A DNA stretch of 64,000 bases from Phymorhynchus buccinoides (lineage: Eukaryota; Mollusca; Gastropoda; Neogastropoda; Raphitomidae): the NCBI GenBank assembly GCA_017654935.2, contig CM065699.1, forward strand, positions 21,534,110 to 21,598,109, given 5' to 3'. Made by a program: the position numbers and the translations under genes. Below the pieces are notes generated by a model. That model searched no databases, was not told the DNA's origin, and saw nothing but the letters and a program-made list of their open reading frames with translations. This document shows positions 1-16,982 of this stretch, piece by piece; position 1 is the stretch's first letter, and each line of letters begins with the position of its first letter.

Positions 1-22
1 ACACACACACACACACACACAC
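1..22. repeat. (AC)n microsatellite at window edge
   Basis: Simple dinucleotide run cut by the window start, followed by C-rich low-complexity sequence. No gene is seen from here to the MITE at 836. Confidence 0.9.
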
Positions 23-479
23 CCCTACCCCGACCCCCTCCCAGCAATCTTATACTTTAGTCCCCCCCAGCCCCAGCCCCACGCCCTCACGTTTACGACC
101 CTCAATCTCAAAGTCTCTTTCGGTATTATGAAAACAATCCTAGGCTGACCCTAAAGGGTCTGCTACACTGCATACGATGCGATGCGATTGTGACGATGTC
201 TGTGAGTCATGCTTCACGTGAAATACTTCCGTCTAAAAATAATTCTACTGTTTTCGCTGACTATAACTCATGTAGACCTCAATACACGAATCACATAAAA
301 TGTCTGATACAAAAACAGATATTTCATCAGATTCATGTAGGCCTACTGGGGGGATTACAACTATAGTACGTGAACATAACCAGTAGGAGTTCATCAGATT
401 TATTTAAACAGTAGAATTTCACGAGAATCATGCCTCACAGATGTCACAATCCGATAGCCCTTAAAGACACACTGACGCA

Positions 480-700
480 CCACGATTTAAGTCCCTTGTT
501 TTTTGTTCTGGGTAGTTGTGACTCACATACAAATGTCCCCAACTTCAAATTGAGGCTGCTCTTTTTAAAATGATGTTTCGCTTTGAATTTGGGGGCATTT
601 TGTATGGGAGTCAAGCCTGGTCGAAACAAGATTTCTTACCCAGCTATAAGAGGGAAAACACGTGAAACCCGTGATTTTGACACGTGATCTGGTGGGTCTT
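480..700 (-). repeat. dispersed repeat, copy 1 (second copy 61300-61500)
   Basis: The reverse complement of this stretch matches 61300-61500 over roughly 200 bp, including the common stretch around the box CTTATAGCTGG and the encoded motif [10 protein letters not shown]. The family is not recognised. The short ORF in it is a by-product of the repeat. Confidence 0.6.
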
Positions 701-835
701 TGACTCTTTAACCCTATCCCTCACACACACCCCACCCACCCACCCACCCAACCCAAAAACACCAAAAACACACACCGCAGAATGTTGCTTCTCAGTGAAA
801 TTTTTCAATGCGAAAATTCGGTGAGGGCGTCAAGC

Positions 836-1083
836 CGGCGACAGACTATGTGACTGCCTCATGTGACTCGATCAGGTCGTGACGTTTCACCTCATTTGCA
901 TACCATCCTGCTCGATCGGTCTGACTCAGTCGGCCCCAGTCAGGTGACAGGGCCGAATAGGGCGGGTTCTAAAGCGAGCTGATCGAGTCAGATGGCTTGT
1001 GACCTCTTCTGTGCGGGAAACAAAATTTGATCTACGTCACGACCTGATCGAGTCATATGAGGCAGTCGCATAGTCTGTCGCCC
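836..1083. mobile_element. MITE with about 50-bp terminal inverted repeats
   Basis: The left arm (836-887) and right arm (1034-1083) are near-perfect reverse complements, both containing CGACAGACTATG and CTCGATCAGGTCGTGACGT. The roughly 145-bp centre has no coding potential. Target-site duplication is unclear, so the superfamily is not assigned. Confidence 0.75.
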
Positions 1084-1237
1084 GCTTAAGCTACAACTTA
1101 GCCCCCTCCCCTCCCCCCCCCCCCCTTTTTTTGTTGTTGTTGTTGTTGTGTGTTTTGTTTTGCTTGGGTCAGACAAATTCTGGTCATGCCAGATTGCCAT
1201 CAGGGACTACTACATACACTGACGAACTCGGAGGAGA

Positions 1238-1300
1238 ATGAATGAAAGTTTATATTTAACATCCTCCCGGTCTCAAAGGACACATATTATGGGACATTAC
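1238..1300 (+). repeat. dispersed SINE-like repeat B, fragment
   Basis: Contains the family signature of a CGTCCTCCGGTCT-like block followed by ATGGGACATTA. The same signature occurs at 7838-7945 on + and, inverted, at 15600-15735 and 49315-49440. Confidence 0.5.
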
Positions 1301-1534
1301 TATCAGTACAGTTTTTTTTAGAAAGAGAAAAAAGTAATTTTCTTATTACTAGGGTTCTGAAATGATTGATTTATTTATACAGATGTTGGCAGACAGAGGA
1401 GAATGGCAGTGTCTGTCTTCAGCGCTTCGCCTGCTCTAGCAACTCTTCAGCCATAGAACTTGTTATAAGGGACTTCGCCTAATGCACAGCGATGACATGT
1501 CACGGTTTCTTTATGGTATTTAGGTATTATTACT

Positions 1535-1765
1535 TTATAGTCACAGACGTCTCTGTGAAATTCGGGTTGCTCCCACCTGGAGAGCGCGTCGCAGCCAGAG
1601 GCGCGCCACCCAATTTTTTTTTTTAAATGCACTTTTTTGTGTGACTGATGAGGAAGGAAAGGGGTGGGTGGGGTGGGGATGTGGGGGTGGGTGGGTAAAT
1701 TTTGACCAAATGACAACTTTTTCGCTGTCACTGGGTTTAATGTATGCTAAGTGCATGGGCACACG

Positions 1766-1796
<31 letters not shown>

Positions 1797-1815
1797 TCAA
1801 CGAGCAAACATGGAC
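1535..1815 (-). mobile_element. tRNA-derived SINE family A, 5'-truncated copy
   Basis: Shares the conserved tail block (GAGAGCGCGTCGCAGCCAGAG) and the palindromic end CACAGACGTCTCTGTG with copies at 4155-4240, 36541-36935 and 60240-60408. It also shares the block CATCCGAAAGACTC with 36800 and 57140. The tRNA-like head is missing here. Several small ORFs cross it and are not genes. Confidence 0.7.
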
Positions 1816-2313
1816 ATACAAACAAACAAACAAACAAACAAACAAAAACAAAAACGCCAAATAAACTAGCTTGGGAGATAAGGAACAAGTATACATTTGC
1901 TAAGATCAATTAATATTCACGATTGCTAATTTGCTTCTCAATCAATCAATCAATCGATCGATCAATCATCTTTGATGTTCCCATAAAACATACAAGGAAA
2001 TTATGTTTTTTTCATGATGAACTCAAGTTGTTTTATTTGCTTTATTATTGTTTTCGTCCTTTCCTTTTCTTCTTCTTTTTCTTGTGTTGCTGATATACAG
2101 AGCTGTTTTTGTTGGTGTTGTGGTCTGGTTTAAAAAAAGAAAATTTCTGGTATTTTTCTTTTCTGTATTCTTGAAAAGTTCGGGAAAACGCAGGCTATAA
2201 CACGTGAGCATCTGCGTACTGAAGTGGATGGAAAGGTTAGGAGGATAACATGTTGTGTGTGTGATCGTGAGCATAAGCATGAGTCTATCCATCCTCCTCC
2301 GTCCTTCCAGTCA

Positions 2314-2541
2314 TCACCCCCCCCCCCCACCACCACCACCACCACCACCACCCCCCACCCCACCCCCCCCCCCCCCGGGTCAGACTAAAGTTGTGCAGAG
2401 AGCAGAGGGTCAATTAGCGCAGGAAGTCATTAGGAGTCCACATGAAGGGTCCCCAAGGCGCCCTGTACTTTGCAGTGAAGAGTCCTGTATTGCCTCTCTT
2501 CACAGCTACCTCCTCCTCTTCCTCATCCTACCCCCCCCCCC

Positions 2542-2611
<70 letters not shown>

Positions 2612-2690
2612 TACAGTTAGAGGAGACGGGGGGTGGTGGGGGGTGGGGGGGGCCGGGGGGTGGGGGGGGGGGGGGGGGGGGGGGGGGGGA
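2314..2690. repeat. C-rich, (CT)n and G-rich low-complexity block
   Basis: Order: poly-C with (CCA)n at 2314-2376, poly-C then about 35 CT repeats at 2529-2608, then poly-G at 2628-2689. The proline-, serine/leucine- and glycine-rich ORFs here are translations of the repeat. Confidence 0.9.
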
Positions 2691-2699
2691 AGGACTCCA

Positions 2700-4150
2700 T
2701 GTATTTCATCCCAAGACACAAAAAACGGCCTGGCTTCAGATCCGCAGCAAACGTCATCGGTATAGCCTGCCCCAGAGAGTCTTTCCGCTGTGGAAGAAGA
2801 GAAGTGTTTACCGTACTGCTTTCAGTCCTGGGAGTTAGTGCCCTTGTCCTCACATCTCCGATCGACTCATCCACGCTGACCGCCACTATCAGTCTCAAAG
2901 AACAGAAGATTATAATTAGCTGATTGATTTGTTGTTTTGAATTATCTTTTTTTCCCGAAAGGAAATCACAAATATCCATATTTGTTTTTCTTACTGTTGG
3001 TAAGTACCCAGAGTGATGAGTGGATACTGATGTACATAGTGGTTGAAATTAAAAAAAAGTAGAAAATATTTGTTTACAACGCTTCCGTGGTAAATCATTG
3101 AAGGGAATCCATTCACCTAAACTATTTGTATTGCATTCTTACATTAACTAGAGGCTAAACCTAAATGGCATATAAAAAACCAGCAACGGGAAAATCTAAA
3201 CTAAATCCGTACCTAGTAGGCCTATTCCGATTATTTGTGATCAGCTGCGTTATTTGACTTTCATACAAGGAAACATTAAGACGGATGGTATGTTTCATAT
3301 CAAACCTCTATTACTTGGATAAAACTACCCAGAAAAGAAAAATAATAATTTGCACGCTGGAACAACTCTCCTAATTTATTAAGAAGGCGAAAAACAAATA
3401 GGACAAGGCCTCCTCAAGATCACAGACTGACAAAGAGTGCAATATAGGTACCAACTACAGTTTCTGATTCTCTTCAAGAAGTGCCTCCTCTGTACACAGT
3501 CATGGGCCCAAGGGCTTTAAGCCTGGTAGAGTCTCTCTTTCTGCCTACAAATAAACAAACAAAATATCTAAACACTGTTCTGTAGAAAAATTGATGTTTG
3601 CAATTAGGGGCCTATGCCTACTTCCTTTGAGCTTCTATTCGTTAAAGCTTATTGTATTTTCTTCTCTTTTTTTAATTGTTAAAAAGCAAACGAAATAAAA
3701 ACGGTTTTGTTTTTTTTTTGTTCCGTCTTTTTCGTGATTTTATCATTGAGAACAAACATAATTAATAATATCCCCGTCGAGACAAATGTCAACTATTGCT
3801 ATTGGGCAGAAGATTGAGCTGAGATTGCGTTTGATTTATAAATGCAATAGCTTAAAATTGAAACAATTCTCTTTTTATTGTAAAAAAATAAATAAATTTA
3901 CCATGAAATACCATGACTTTTGGTTAGCTCGTTTTGTCTGATGTCCTCATTCTTATTGTCTTCGATGTTTGCATCGTGTCATTGCTCTTCTGTATTTACA
4001 CATTTATGGGAGTGGGGTGTGTGGAGGGATTGGGGGTTAAAGAAGGATTTGGGGACTGTCGAAAGGGCGTTGAATGCAGCAGTTTCTGTTTCGTTTGGCT
4101 TTACCTTTGTTTTTACCACTATCACTGGTCTGTCACTAAAAAATAATCTA
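2700..4150. other. no gene recognised upstream of the GPCR
   Basis: AT-rich, mostly unique sequence with no convincing exon. The stretch at 2700-2900 is less AT-rich and stays open on +, so it could be an untranslated or distal exon, but no splice pair or protein family supports it. Confidence 0.4.
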
Positions 4151-4154
4151 CACA

Positions 4155-4240
4155 AAGGAGGCTCTGGCTGCGACGCGCTCTCCATGTGGGAGCAACCCGA
4201 ATTTCACAGAGACGCCTCTGTGACTATAAAGTACCTAATA
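4155..4240 (+). mobile_element. SINE family A, tail fragment
   Basis: Reverse orientation relative to the copy at 1535. Contains the GCGACGCGCTCTCC block, the palindromic tail CACAGAGACGCCTCTGTG and the end sequence ACTATAAAGTACCTAATA. Confidence 0.65.
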
Positions 4241-5189
4241 TATTCAATAATAGGGTTATGACCCCCCCCCCCCTTTAAAAGGTATACTCACCCCTTGTTT
4301 TGAGTTGTACGCCTGCTTTTCTTTTTGAACGCACAAGCCATGGTTGGAGAGTCGGAATATCGGAACTGGAATATTTGTACTAAAGAATGTGAACGTTTTC
4401 TTTCTTAAGTGATGAACTTTCAAGTGATAGAGCTTTCTACAAGGTAAGCTGGTAGGACCAATTTATAAACAAATCATAAACAACGCTCTTGGCTTCTGAA
4501 AAGTGAGTTTGCTCCAACGCACTCTAGTTGGTAAAATACGCACAGCCTGTATGTTTCAGGAACCCTAAATAAACACAGCACACGTCTGCTTTTAATTTTA
4601 CCCAGAGAGCTATTTGTTTCAAGTTATTTCCTTTCACACAGGCAATGTTTCTTTCTAATGAGTGTTGTTAGAGATAGGGAAAGACCTTACAAGTGGCAAC
4701 AACAAACAAACCAAGGGATAAAAACTTTGGATTGGTTTATACTGGCGATGAGTTCTAAAAATAGGCATTAACTAAAAGCAGTTGGTCCCGGGTGCTGTGA
4801 ATACAGTTTTTGTGTAAAAACAACAACAACAAAACGAAACAAAACAAAAACAACTGCGCTCTAGGTTTATATTATGAATAACAGAATATAGGCCTACACA
4901 TTCACAATTCTTCAGCAAAAACACCCCCAAAAACCCGCTGAAATTCCCGGCGAGGATGTAATGTCACAGGTGGTGATTCTGTGGGAACTGATCTGCGCTC
5001 TTGAGAATGGCTGCCGGTGTAGTGTGTCTCTTTGGGCTACTGATGCCACTCGTTGACGGTTCCTGGGAGATGTTATCCACATATTTTCTGATGTTATCAC
5101 TTGATGTTATTACTTGCTTCTGATAGGACTGTATGTGCCGCAAGTGGCATAGCAGCCGAAGAAGTGCAGACGAAGAAGGCAGGAAATGC

Positions 5190-5503
<314 letters not shown>

Positions 5504-5835
5504 ACTTACTTATAAATTATTATATAAAAAAACAAATATGGAAACATATCTTTTTGAATGACCTTACATTTTCAAAAGCAGAGGGTGAATGCTGGGTGTT
5601 GCCAGAGGATGCATGAATTGCAACAACAACAAAAAGCTATGCTGTTGTTTTCCCTATTGTAGGCGTATCTTTATTCCCCCCTTTATTAAACTGAATCAAT
5701 ATCCTCCACAGATACCAGACGGAAGGAACAAGACCAGAGAGAAACACCTCAACTCAAACGTCAAGACTTTTTTCTTTTGTTATCCAACATCCAAATTCAG
5801 TAGTCTCCCCCACCCCACCTAAATCCTTCACGACA

Positions 5836-10920
<5,085 letters not shown>

Positions 10921-11087
10921 TAGCTCATCATGTACTGCTTTGATTTAAAGCTAGAGCGGGAGTTCAACCACCCAACCCACCCGACAGTGCAGCAGAATCT
11001 TCAATGCGATGAAGTTGGCTGACTAATGGGAAGAAGGCCAATCGCATTGGCTCAGATTTTGATGGTAGTTGAGTCGTAACTCTTCCT

Positions 11088-11650
11088 TGCTGTTGCACCA
11101 GAACTCCGTCATTGACATCTCAAAGCTTGTGTTGCATCAGAACTCCGTCATTGAAATCTCAATGCTTGTGTTGCATCAGAACTCCGTCATTGACATCTCA
11201 AAGCTTGTGTTGCATCAGAACTCCGTCATTGACATCTCAGCTTGTGTTGCATCAGAACTCCGTCTCAATGCTTGTGTTGCATCAGAACTCCGTCATTGAA
11301 ATCTCAATGCTTGTGTTGCATCAGAACTCCGTCATTGAAATCTCAATGCTTGTGTTGCATCAGAACTCCGTCATTGACATCTCAAAGCTTGTGTTGCATC
11401 AGAACTCCGTCATTGACATCTCAATGCTTGTGTTGCATCAGAACTCCGTCATTGACATCTCAAAGCTTGTGTTGCATCAGAACTGTGTCATTATTGACAT
11501 ATCAAAGCTTGTGTTGCATCAGAACTCCGTCATTGACATCTCAAAGCTTCTGTTGCATCAGAACTCCACTCAAAGCTTGTGTTGCATCAGAACTGCATCA
11601 TTATTGACATCTCAAAGCTTGATGAGTTTCTGTGATCGACTAACACTTCA
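11088..11650 (+). repeat. 39-bp minisatellite just downstream of the GPCR stop
   Basis: About 13 copies of a 39-bp unit containing TTGCATCAGAACTCCGTC. Decayed copies continue to about 11830. The unit is a multiple of three, so all frames can stay open; the ORFs are not genes. It begins 170 bp after the stop codon and could lie in the 3' UTR. Confidence 0.9.
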
Positions 11651-12229
11651 CAAGCCTGGCGTTGCATCATAACTCCATCATTGACGTCACAGAGCTGGCA
11701 TTGCATCAGAATTCCGTGACTCCTTGTGTTGCATCAAAGATCAGACTTTAAAAAACACAACTGTTTTGCATCATAGATTCGTCATTGACTTCACAAACCT
11801 TGTGTTACACCAGAACTCTGTAGCTTGCTTTATAAAGCTGGATGAATTAGGAGTTTTGCGATTGTCTTTACCAAATTTAAAAATCTGCCATTATCCCGTA
11901 AACGTATATACCTTTATCCGACTCCCCAAATTAGGGAAACTTTAACAAGTGATACTAAGGTTTAGTATGTTTTGTTTTAAATTGTTTAGTAAACTGTATT
12001 CTTATTATACAAGTTTGTTTAAATGTTACTGAGTAATATGTGCACAGGCCTACATCAAATCATCGGGCATCAGGCACTGTAGTCCTGAGTGCGTATTAGA
12101 CATTCAAAACGGGGATTAGTATGTAGATTAGGCTAAACAGCCAATTGTCTGGGAATTTAGACTAATTTACATACTGTTCCCCGTGTTAACTGTCTCATTC
12201 GCACTCATGGTTACGGGCCCATAATTGTC

Positions 12230-12579
12230 TGAAGTCCAATCCCCTGAAGACCACTGTGCAAGGGTCATCAAGCACCAAGAGACTAGAGAAACAACACGGA
12301 ACTCAGTTCCCAACATAGTATGAATCTGTCATAAAATCACTTTAACATTGGACGAATGTATTCGCCCAGTACATCACACTTCACTCCCACCAAATGCAAA
12401 GACATCCACTGTGTGTTTGTCTATTTTCAGAGCTTATGTCAGAGATTTTTTGAGCCGCGTTTTATATTCTGTTCATCTTCCATGCCCCCCAAAGGGGTTA
12501 AAGGATTATCATGAAATTGAAATCGTGTGTGTGTTCATCATTGTTTTAAGTGGCCTCTTTTGACAGAGACCTCTAGCAG

Positions 12580-12622
<43 letters not shown>

Positions 12623-12845
12623 ACATAAAAATCACGTAAGTCTTCCAACATTTAAACTGCTTATGTTTTTATTTCTATTGTGGATTATGTTTTGTCGTAT
12701 AATATTGTGTCAGTTGTCAGATGAATCATCAGGCATCAGAATAGTCTGAAGTCCAATCCTCTGAAAACCACGGTAAAAGGGCCATCAAGGCCCCAGAGTG
12801 TAGAGGGACAACACTGAAATGAGTTCCCAACATGAGCAGAAAGGC
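12230..12845. repeat. direct duplication about 520 bp apart
   Basis: The block 12230-12330 recurs at 12749-12845 (common words AAGTCCAATCC, GAAACAACAC/GGACAACAC and GAGTTCCCAACAT). The stretch between includes a (GA)n run at 12583-12619. No coding sequence is seen. Confidence 0.55.
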
Positions 12846-13251
12846 TTAATATAGTGAAAAATCGCTTTAAAATGATATTGAGCATAAAGGATAGCAATGA
12901 ATAAAAAGGCAAAACCTCTGACAAGAGAAGCCAATCCTCTGTCAAAAATTCTTAATCCTCTGACAATTCTGATGCCTGATCATAGTTGGAATCATGTCCC
13001 GTATGTTTGAATGAATATTAAAATCATCCAAATGAAAAGAAGTCACTTCAGACAGGGCATGTGTACAGTTATGACTGATTGTATGTGTGAGTGCATGTGT
13101 GTGTGTGTGTGTGTATGCGCATATGTTCATATTAATTAGTGTTGAGCGTCTTTGTTTGTGTAGGTGTGTACATGTATTGCACACATTTTTAAGTGCAAGC
13201 TTGCATGCATGCACATGTTAATATTGTATGCCAATAAGTGTTCAGCTTCTT

Positions 13252-13291
<40 letters not shown>

Positions 13292-13542
13292 TGATTGGGT
13301 TTGGTTTTGCCCGAGTCAAATATACAATCAACCAACATACTACAAACTCTCAAGAAACTCACAACTATTCACAATGAAAACAGATAGTGAATGGCTTTTT
13401 ACTTTTAGTTTATTAATCAAAATGTTCTCATCCTGGATAATAGACACAACATGGTTTTAGGGTTAGGGTTAACCTCTTCGCTGTCGACGACGCATATATA
13501 CGTCCTCTAGTGCTTCAGTACTTGCCACCGACGTATATATGC

Positions 13543-14203
13543 AGACCTGCCTACTTGGAATTTTCCCAATCAATTTTCCAATCAATTTTCCCATCAATTT
13601 TCAGTAGCATGGCAAATTTGTTCGTAGCATCCACAAACGACGGCAATCAATTTGTTCTCTTCCTGAGCCGAAACGTACTGTTTATGTTTCGCCGATTGAA
13701 CGTGTCGACGGTCGTCTCTACCGCCATGATTCACAGCGAAGTCTGCATGGCAGAGGTTGCAGTGAGCATGGTTCGCACCAAGTCGACTTCTGACGATGCA
13801 AGGCCACTCCTCCGTGTAAGCTATTTTGAAAACTTGTGCGTCAGGCCGATGTTTTTTCTTAGAACAAGATGGTGTGCCAGATGATTTTCGTTTTCTGGTT
13901 TGGGTTCGTTTTTTTTCGTTTGAAACATCTCCCGAATCGCTACTGCTGCTGGAGTCCGCCATTTTTTCCAGAGAAAGTAATAAGAACGCATGCGCAGTCA
14001 CTGATAAAAACGGAAGTGACTAGGTTATCGCGCGTGACACGGCGTCTGCTCTTAGAAACAGACAAAACCGGGAACGGCATAAGCAAAAATAAAATGCGGC
14101 GGCATTTTGTTTTCTCCGTAGCAATGTTAAGGTTGCCGTAGCTCCTTAGCCAAGCTTTATTTTTCGTAGCTGCTACGGCCAAATCGTAGCAGTAGGCAGG
14201 TCT
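13543..14203 (-). mobile_element. hAT-like element nested in the TTAA element
   Basis: Inverted termini AGACCTGCCTACT / AGTAGGCAGGTCT are flanked by 8-bp direct repeats ATATATGC and GTATATGC (7 of 8 identical), as expected for hAT. At about 660 bp it is a deletion derivative that keeps an N-terminal zinc-finger ORF. Confidence 0.75.
13594..14001 (-). CDS. zinc-finger N-terminal fragment of a hAT-type transposase, 135 aa
   Basis: Open reading frame inside the hAT-like element. The more natural start is Met14 (MADSSSSSDSGD) rather than Met1. A serine-rich acidic start is followed by a basic segment (KKRTQTRKRKSS) and a zinc-finger-like module with CNLCHADF, HGGRDDRRH and SAKHK. In full-length hAT-type proteins such a C2H2/BED-like finger precedes the catalytic region. 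There is no DDE/RNase H core or hATC dimerisation domain, so this cannot be an active transposase. If expressed it could be a DNA-binding protein that recognises the element's ends, but expression is unproven. Confidence 0.6.
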   Translation of the reverse strand: MTAHAFLLLSLEKMADSSSSSDSGDVSNEKKRTQTRKRKSSGTPSCSKKKHRPDAQVFKIAYTEEWPCIVRSRLGANHAHCNLCHADFAVNHGGRDDRRHVQSAKHKQYVSAQEENKLIAVVCGCYEQICHATEN

Positions 14204-14524
14204 GTATATGCGTCGTCTATAGATTAGCGCTTCAGTACTATCCACCGATGTATATATACGTCCTCTATAGCGCTTCAGTACTTGCAACTGATGTATATAT
14301 ATGTCGCCGCTAAGTAGCGATATTGCCGAGTTAAAAAATCGCGCGGCAAACTGGCGGTGCATGCGCAAGTAGTAGGCAGCAGCGAAGAGGTTAAAAATGG
14401 AGACACGGAAGGCCTCAATGTCAAAAACACAGTTTAGAAAGCACTAACACTGGTCAAACTTTATCTGTCCATGTTTTGTCCTAGACTACTGTGAAGAAGT
14501 TAATGACAGTTTGTTCCCCAACAG

Positions 14525-15345
14525 GGCTATGGGATCTGCCGACATGCCATGCATGTTATTACATCCCTTTGTATTTCCCCAAAGGACATTAACAAAATGG
14601 GATCTGCTGACATGCCATGCATATTATTACACCCCTTTGTATTTCCCCAAAGGACAATAACAACGTGGGATCTGCTGACATGCCATGCATATTATTACAT
14701 CCCTTTGTATTTCCATAAAGGACAATAACAAAATGGGATCTGCTGACATGCCATGCATATTATTACATCCCTTTGTATTTCCATAAAGGACAATAACAAC
14801 GTGGGATCTGCCGACATGCCATGCATATTATTACATCCCTTTGTATTTCCATAAAGGACAATAACAACGTGGGATCTGCCGACATGCCATGCATATTATT
14901 ACATCCCTTTGTATTTCCCCAAAGGACATTAACAAAATGGGATCTGCTGACATGCCATGCATATTATTACATCCCTTTGTATTTCCCCAAAGGACATTAA
15001 CAAAATGGGATCTGCTGACATGCCATGCATATTATTACATCCCTTTGTATTTCCCCAAAGGACAATAACAACGTGGGATCTGACGACATGCCATGCATAT
15101 TATTACACCCCTTTGTATTTCCCCAAAGGACAATAACAACGTGGGATCTGATGACATGCCATGCATATTATTACACCCCTTTGTATTTCCCCAAAGGACA
15201 ATAACAACGTGGGATCTGATGACATGCCATGCATATTATTACACCCCTTTGTATTTCCCCAAAGGACAATAACAACGTGGGATCTGACGACATGCCATGC
15301 ATATTATTTATTACATCCCTTTGTATTTCCCCAAAGGACAAGAAC
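14525..15345 (+). repeat. 68-bp minisatellite
   Basis: About 12 copies of a 68-bp unit (core CATGCCATGCATATTATTAC, then TTTGTATTTCC and AAAGGACAATAAC). Units fall into CCCC and CATA subtypes in runs, consistent with block duplication. The short ORFs are artefacts. Confidence 0.9.
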
Positions 15346-15599
15346 AAAGAACAGTTTCAAAGAATGATAACTCTGGAGAAACTTTTGGGAAGCGGAAAGA
15401 ACAATAGATCCGTCCCATCCCATAGTGCAATAATGGCAGATGTGAATGCACCAGAAAGTAAAAGTTGACTCCAAATCTTAATGGATGATATATTTTCCAT
15501 GTACACTTTTCACAAAATATTCGTTAATATATAAGATTGTGGCGGTACCATAGCTGATGGGGTTTAACCGAGGTGTGGTTACTGCAACACCTATCTGTA

Positions 15600-15735
15600 T
15601 TGTTAAAAAATCGGGACTTTAGTGGCGTTGCACTGCTCCGGGCATTGCCTCCAGTATTGTTCCCACCATCTTTGTATCCACAAATGTCCCATATGTGTCT
15701 GTTCCAGACCGAGAGTACGTAAAACACAATTTTTC
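15600..15735 (-). repeat. dispersed SINE-like repeat B, inverted copy
   Basis: Matches 49315-49440 (CATTGCCTCCAG, CCCATATGTGTCTGTTCC) and the reverse of 7838-7945. Confidence 0.6.
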
Positions 15736-16091
15736 ATTCATTTCACAAAATATTTTTTGGCAACATAGAACTTCATATATATTTTTTAAATACAAAATAA
15801 CAACAAAAATGTGTTTATAAAATAACATATAAATGACAAGATTAACAACAAAATGCTTGCAAATGTTCTTTGGGGGATACCCTAAACCTCCTCAACATTT
15901 CCTTCACATTCTGGTAATTAATTATTTAATCATAATGCTAGCACAGATAAAAACAATGATCACACAGAAAAAGGTAGGCATAAACACCTTGAAGAATGCT
16001 GCAACCCATCAACAACCTGCAACACAGACAAGACTGTACTCACACACACACACTCTCTCTCTCTTTGGAGTTAGCATGTTTTTCAGATCAT

Positions 16092-16758
16092 TAGGCGAAT
16101 AGGGCAATTTTCAAGAAAAATCTTAAAAAATTAAAGAAAAGGGCACCCTCATTTATAAGGCGATACGCACCTCGCAAAAGATAGTCAAACTTTGAAGAAG
16201 CCCGTACGTGTCCTGTAAACGCGGCTTACCGACCGCCATTACTGCTGTCATAAATGAGAGTTGGCTCCCCTTTCAAATCTAACTTCCGTTTGTGCTGCTT
16301 CCTGTTGTTGTGTTTGGACAATTCTTCGCAAAAACTGATAGAATTATGGCATTTAAAGCTCTACAACGATGCTTTTTACATCCAATGAAGGGTTATGGCA
16401 TCTGTTGGACGGTATCTCAGACGATAATAGGGATTTTTAAGCATTTTAACGTGAGTACTCGTCGTATCGGCGACTCGTGACCACTTTCGATGTCTGACTC
16501 ACAGTAGACTGTACTGAACCTATTCCGTGTGAACAGTCATAGAAATAAGAGCTGGGTTGTAGCCCAAAGTTAGGCTAGTTAGTTTCCTGATCAAAAGATC
16601 AGCAACAGGCCTCGCGGCCTATATACGCTGCACAACTATATACTAATCGTTGCCTCTCTTCTCACGATTTTGTTCACTAATAGGGCGCCCTCATTTATTA
16701 GGCGCATAGGTCGAAATTGAAGAAAAAAATATCGCCTTATAACCCGAAAATTACAGTA
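16092..16758. mobile_element. degenerate member of the ATAAGGCG MITE family
   Basis: Contains ATTTATAAGGCGATACGCAC at the left and ATCGCCTTATAACCCGAAAA at the right, related to the copies at 21790, 27679 and 39335. It lies just downstream of the FANCA stop codon and could form the 3' UTR. Confidence 0.5.
16694..16699 (-). promoter_or_regulatory. candidate polyadenylation signal for FANCA
   Basis: The first AATAAA on the minus strand downstream of the FANCA stop, about 215 bp away, inside a MITE. Weak evidence, based only on position and hexamer. Confidence 0.3.
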
Positions 16759-16913
16759 CAAGAGGCAAGCTGAATCTGCACACACTTACATATTTAGAGA
16801 TCATATAAATATTCTTTGTCTTTAAAAAAAAACCCATACACACACTATTGTCCCAGGAACCAATCATGGCAAACATTACTAATGTCTTTAAGGCATCAGT
16901 CATCAGGTTGCGA

Positions 16914-16982
16914 TCACAGTCGGTTTTTCAGGCGATGCTGATAAACTCCGAAAGATTCCAGTCCGCATTGCTTCACATCACT
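16914..16982 (-). CDS. FANCA: FANCA terminal exon
   Basis: Acceptor TGTGTGCAG|AGTGAT, phase 0, 22 codons ([20 protein letters not shown]...) and TGA. It aligns with the human stretch after SFSHVAELL. The protein ends earlier than human FANCA. Confidence 0.65.
   Translation of the reverse strand, partial: SDVKQCGLESFGVYQHRLKNRL

Larger units (their letters stand above)
13473..14390. mobile_element. TTAA-flanked element with CCTCTTCGCTG termini
   Basis: TTAA at 13469-13472 and 14391-14394 flank inverted termini CCTCTTCGCTG. Internal copies of a motif of GACGTATATATACGTCCTC type occur near both ends. It carries no transposase, is piggyBac-like by target site, and hosts a hAT insertion at 13543-14203. 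Confidence 0.8.

Noticed and set aside
2617..2979. Possible coding exon upstream of the GPCR
   Set aside because: The open frame begins in poly-G, and no family or splice evidence supports it.
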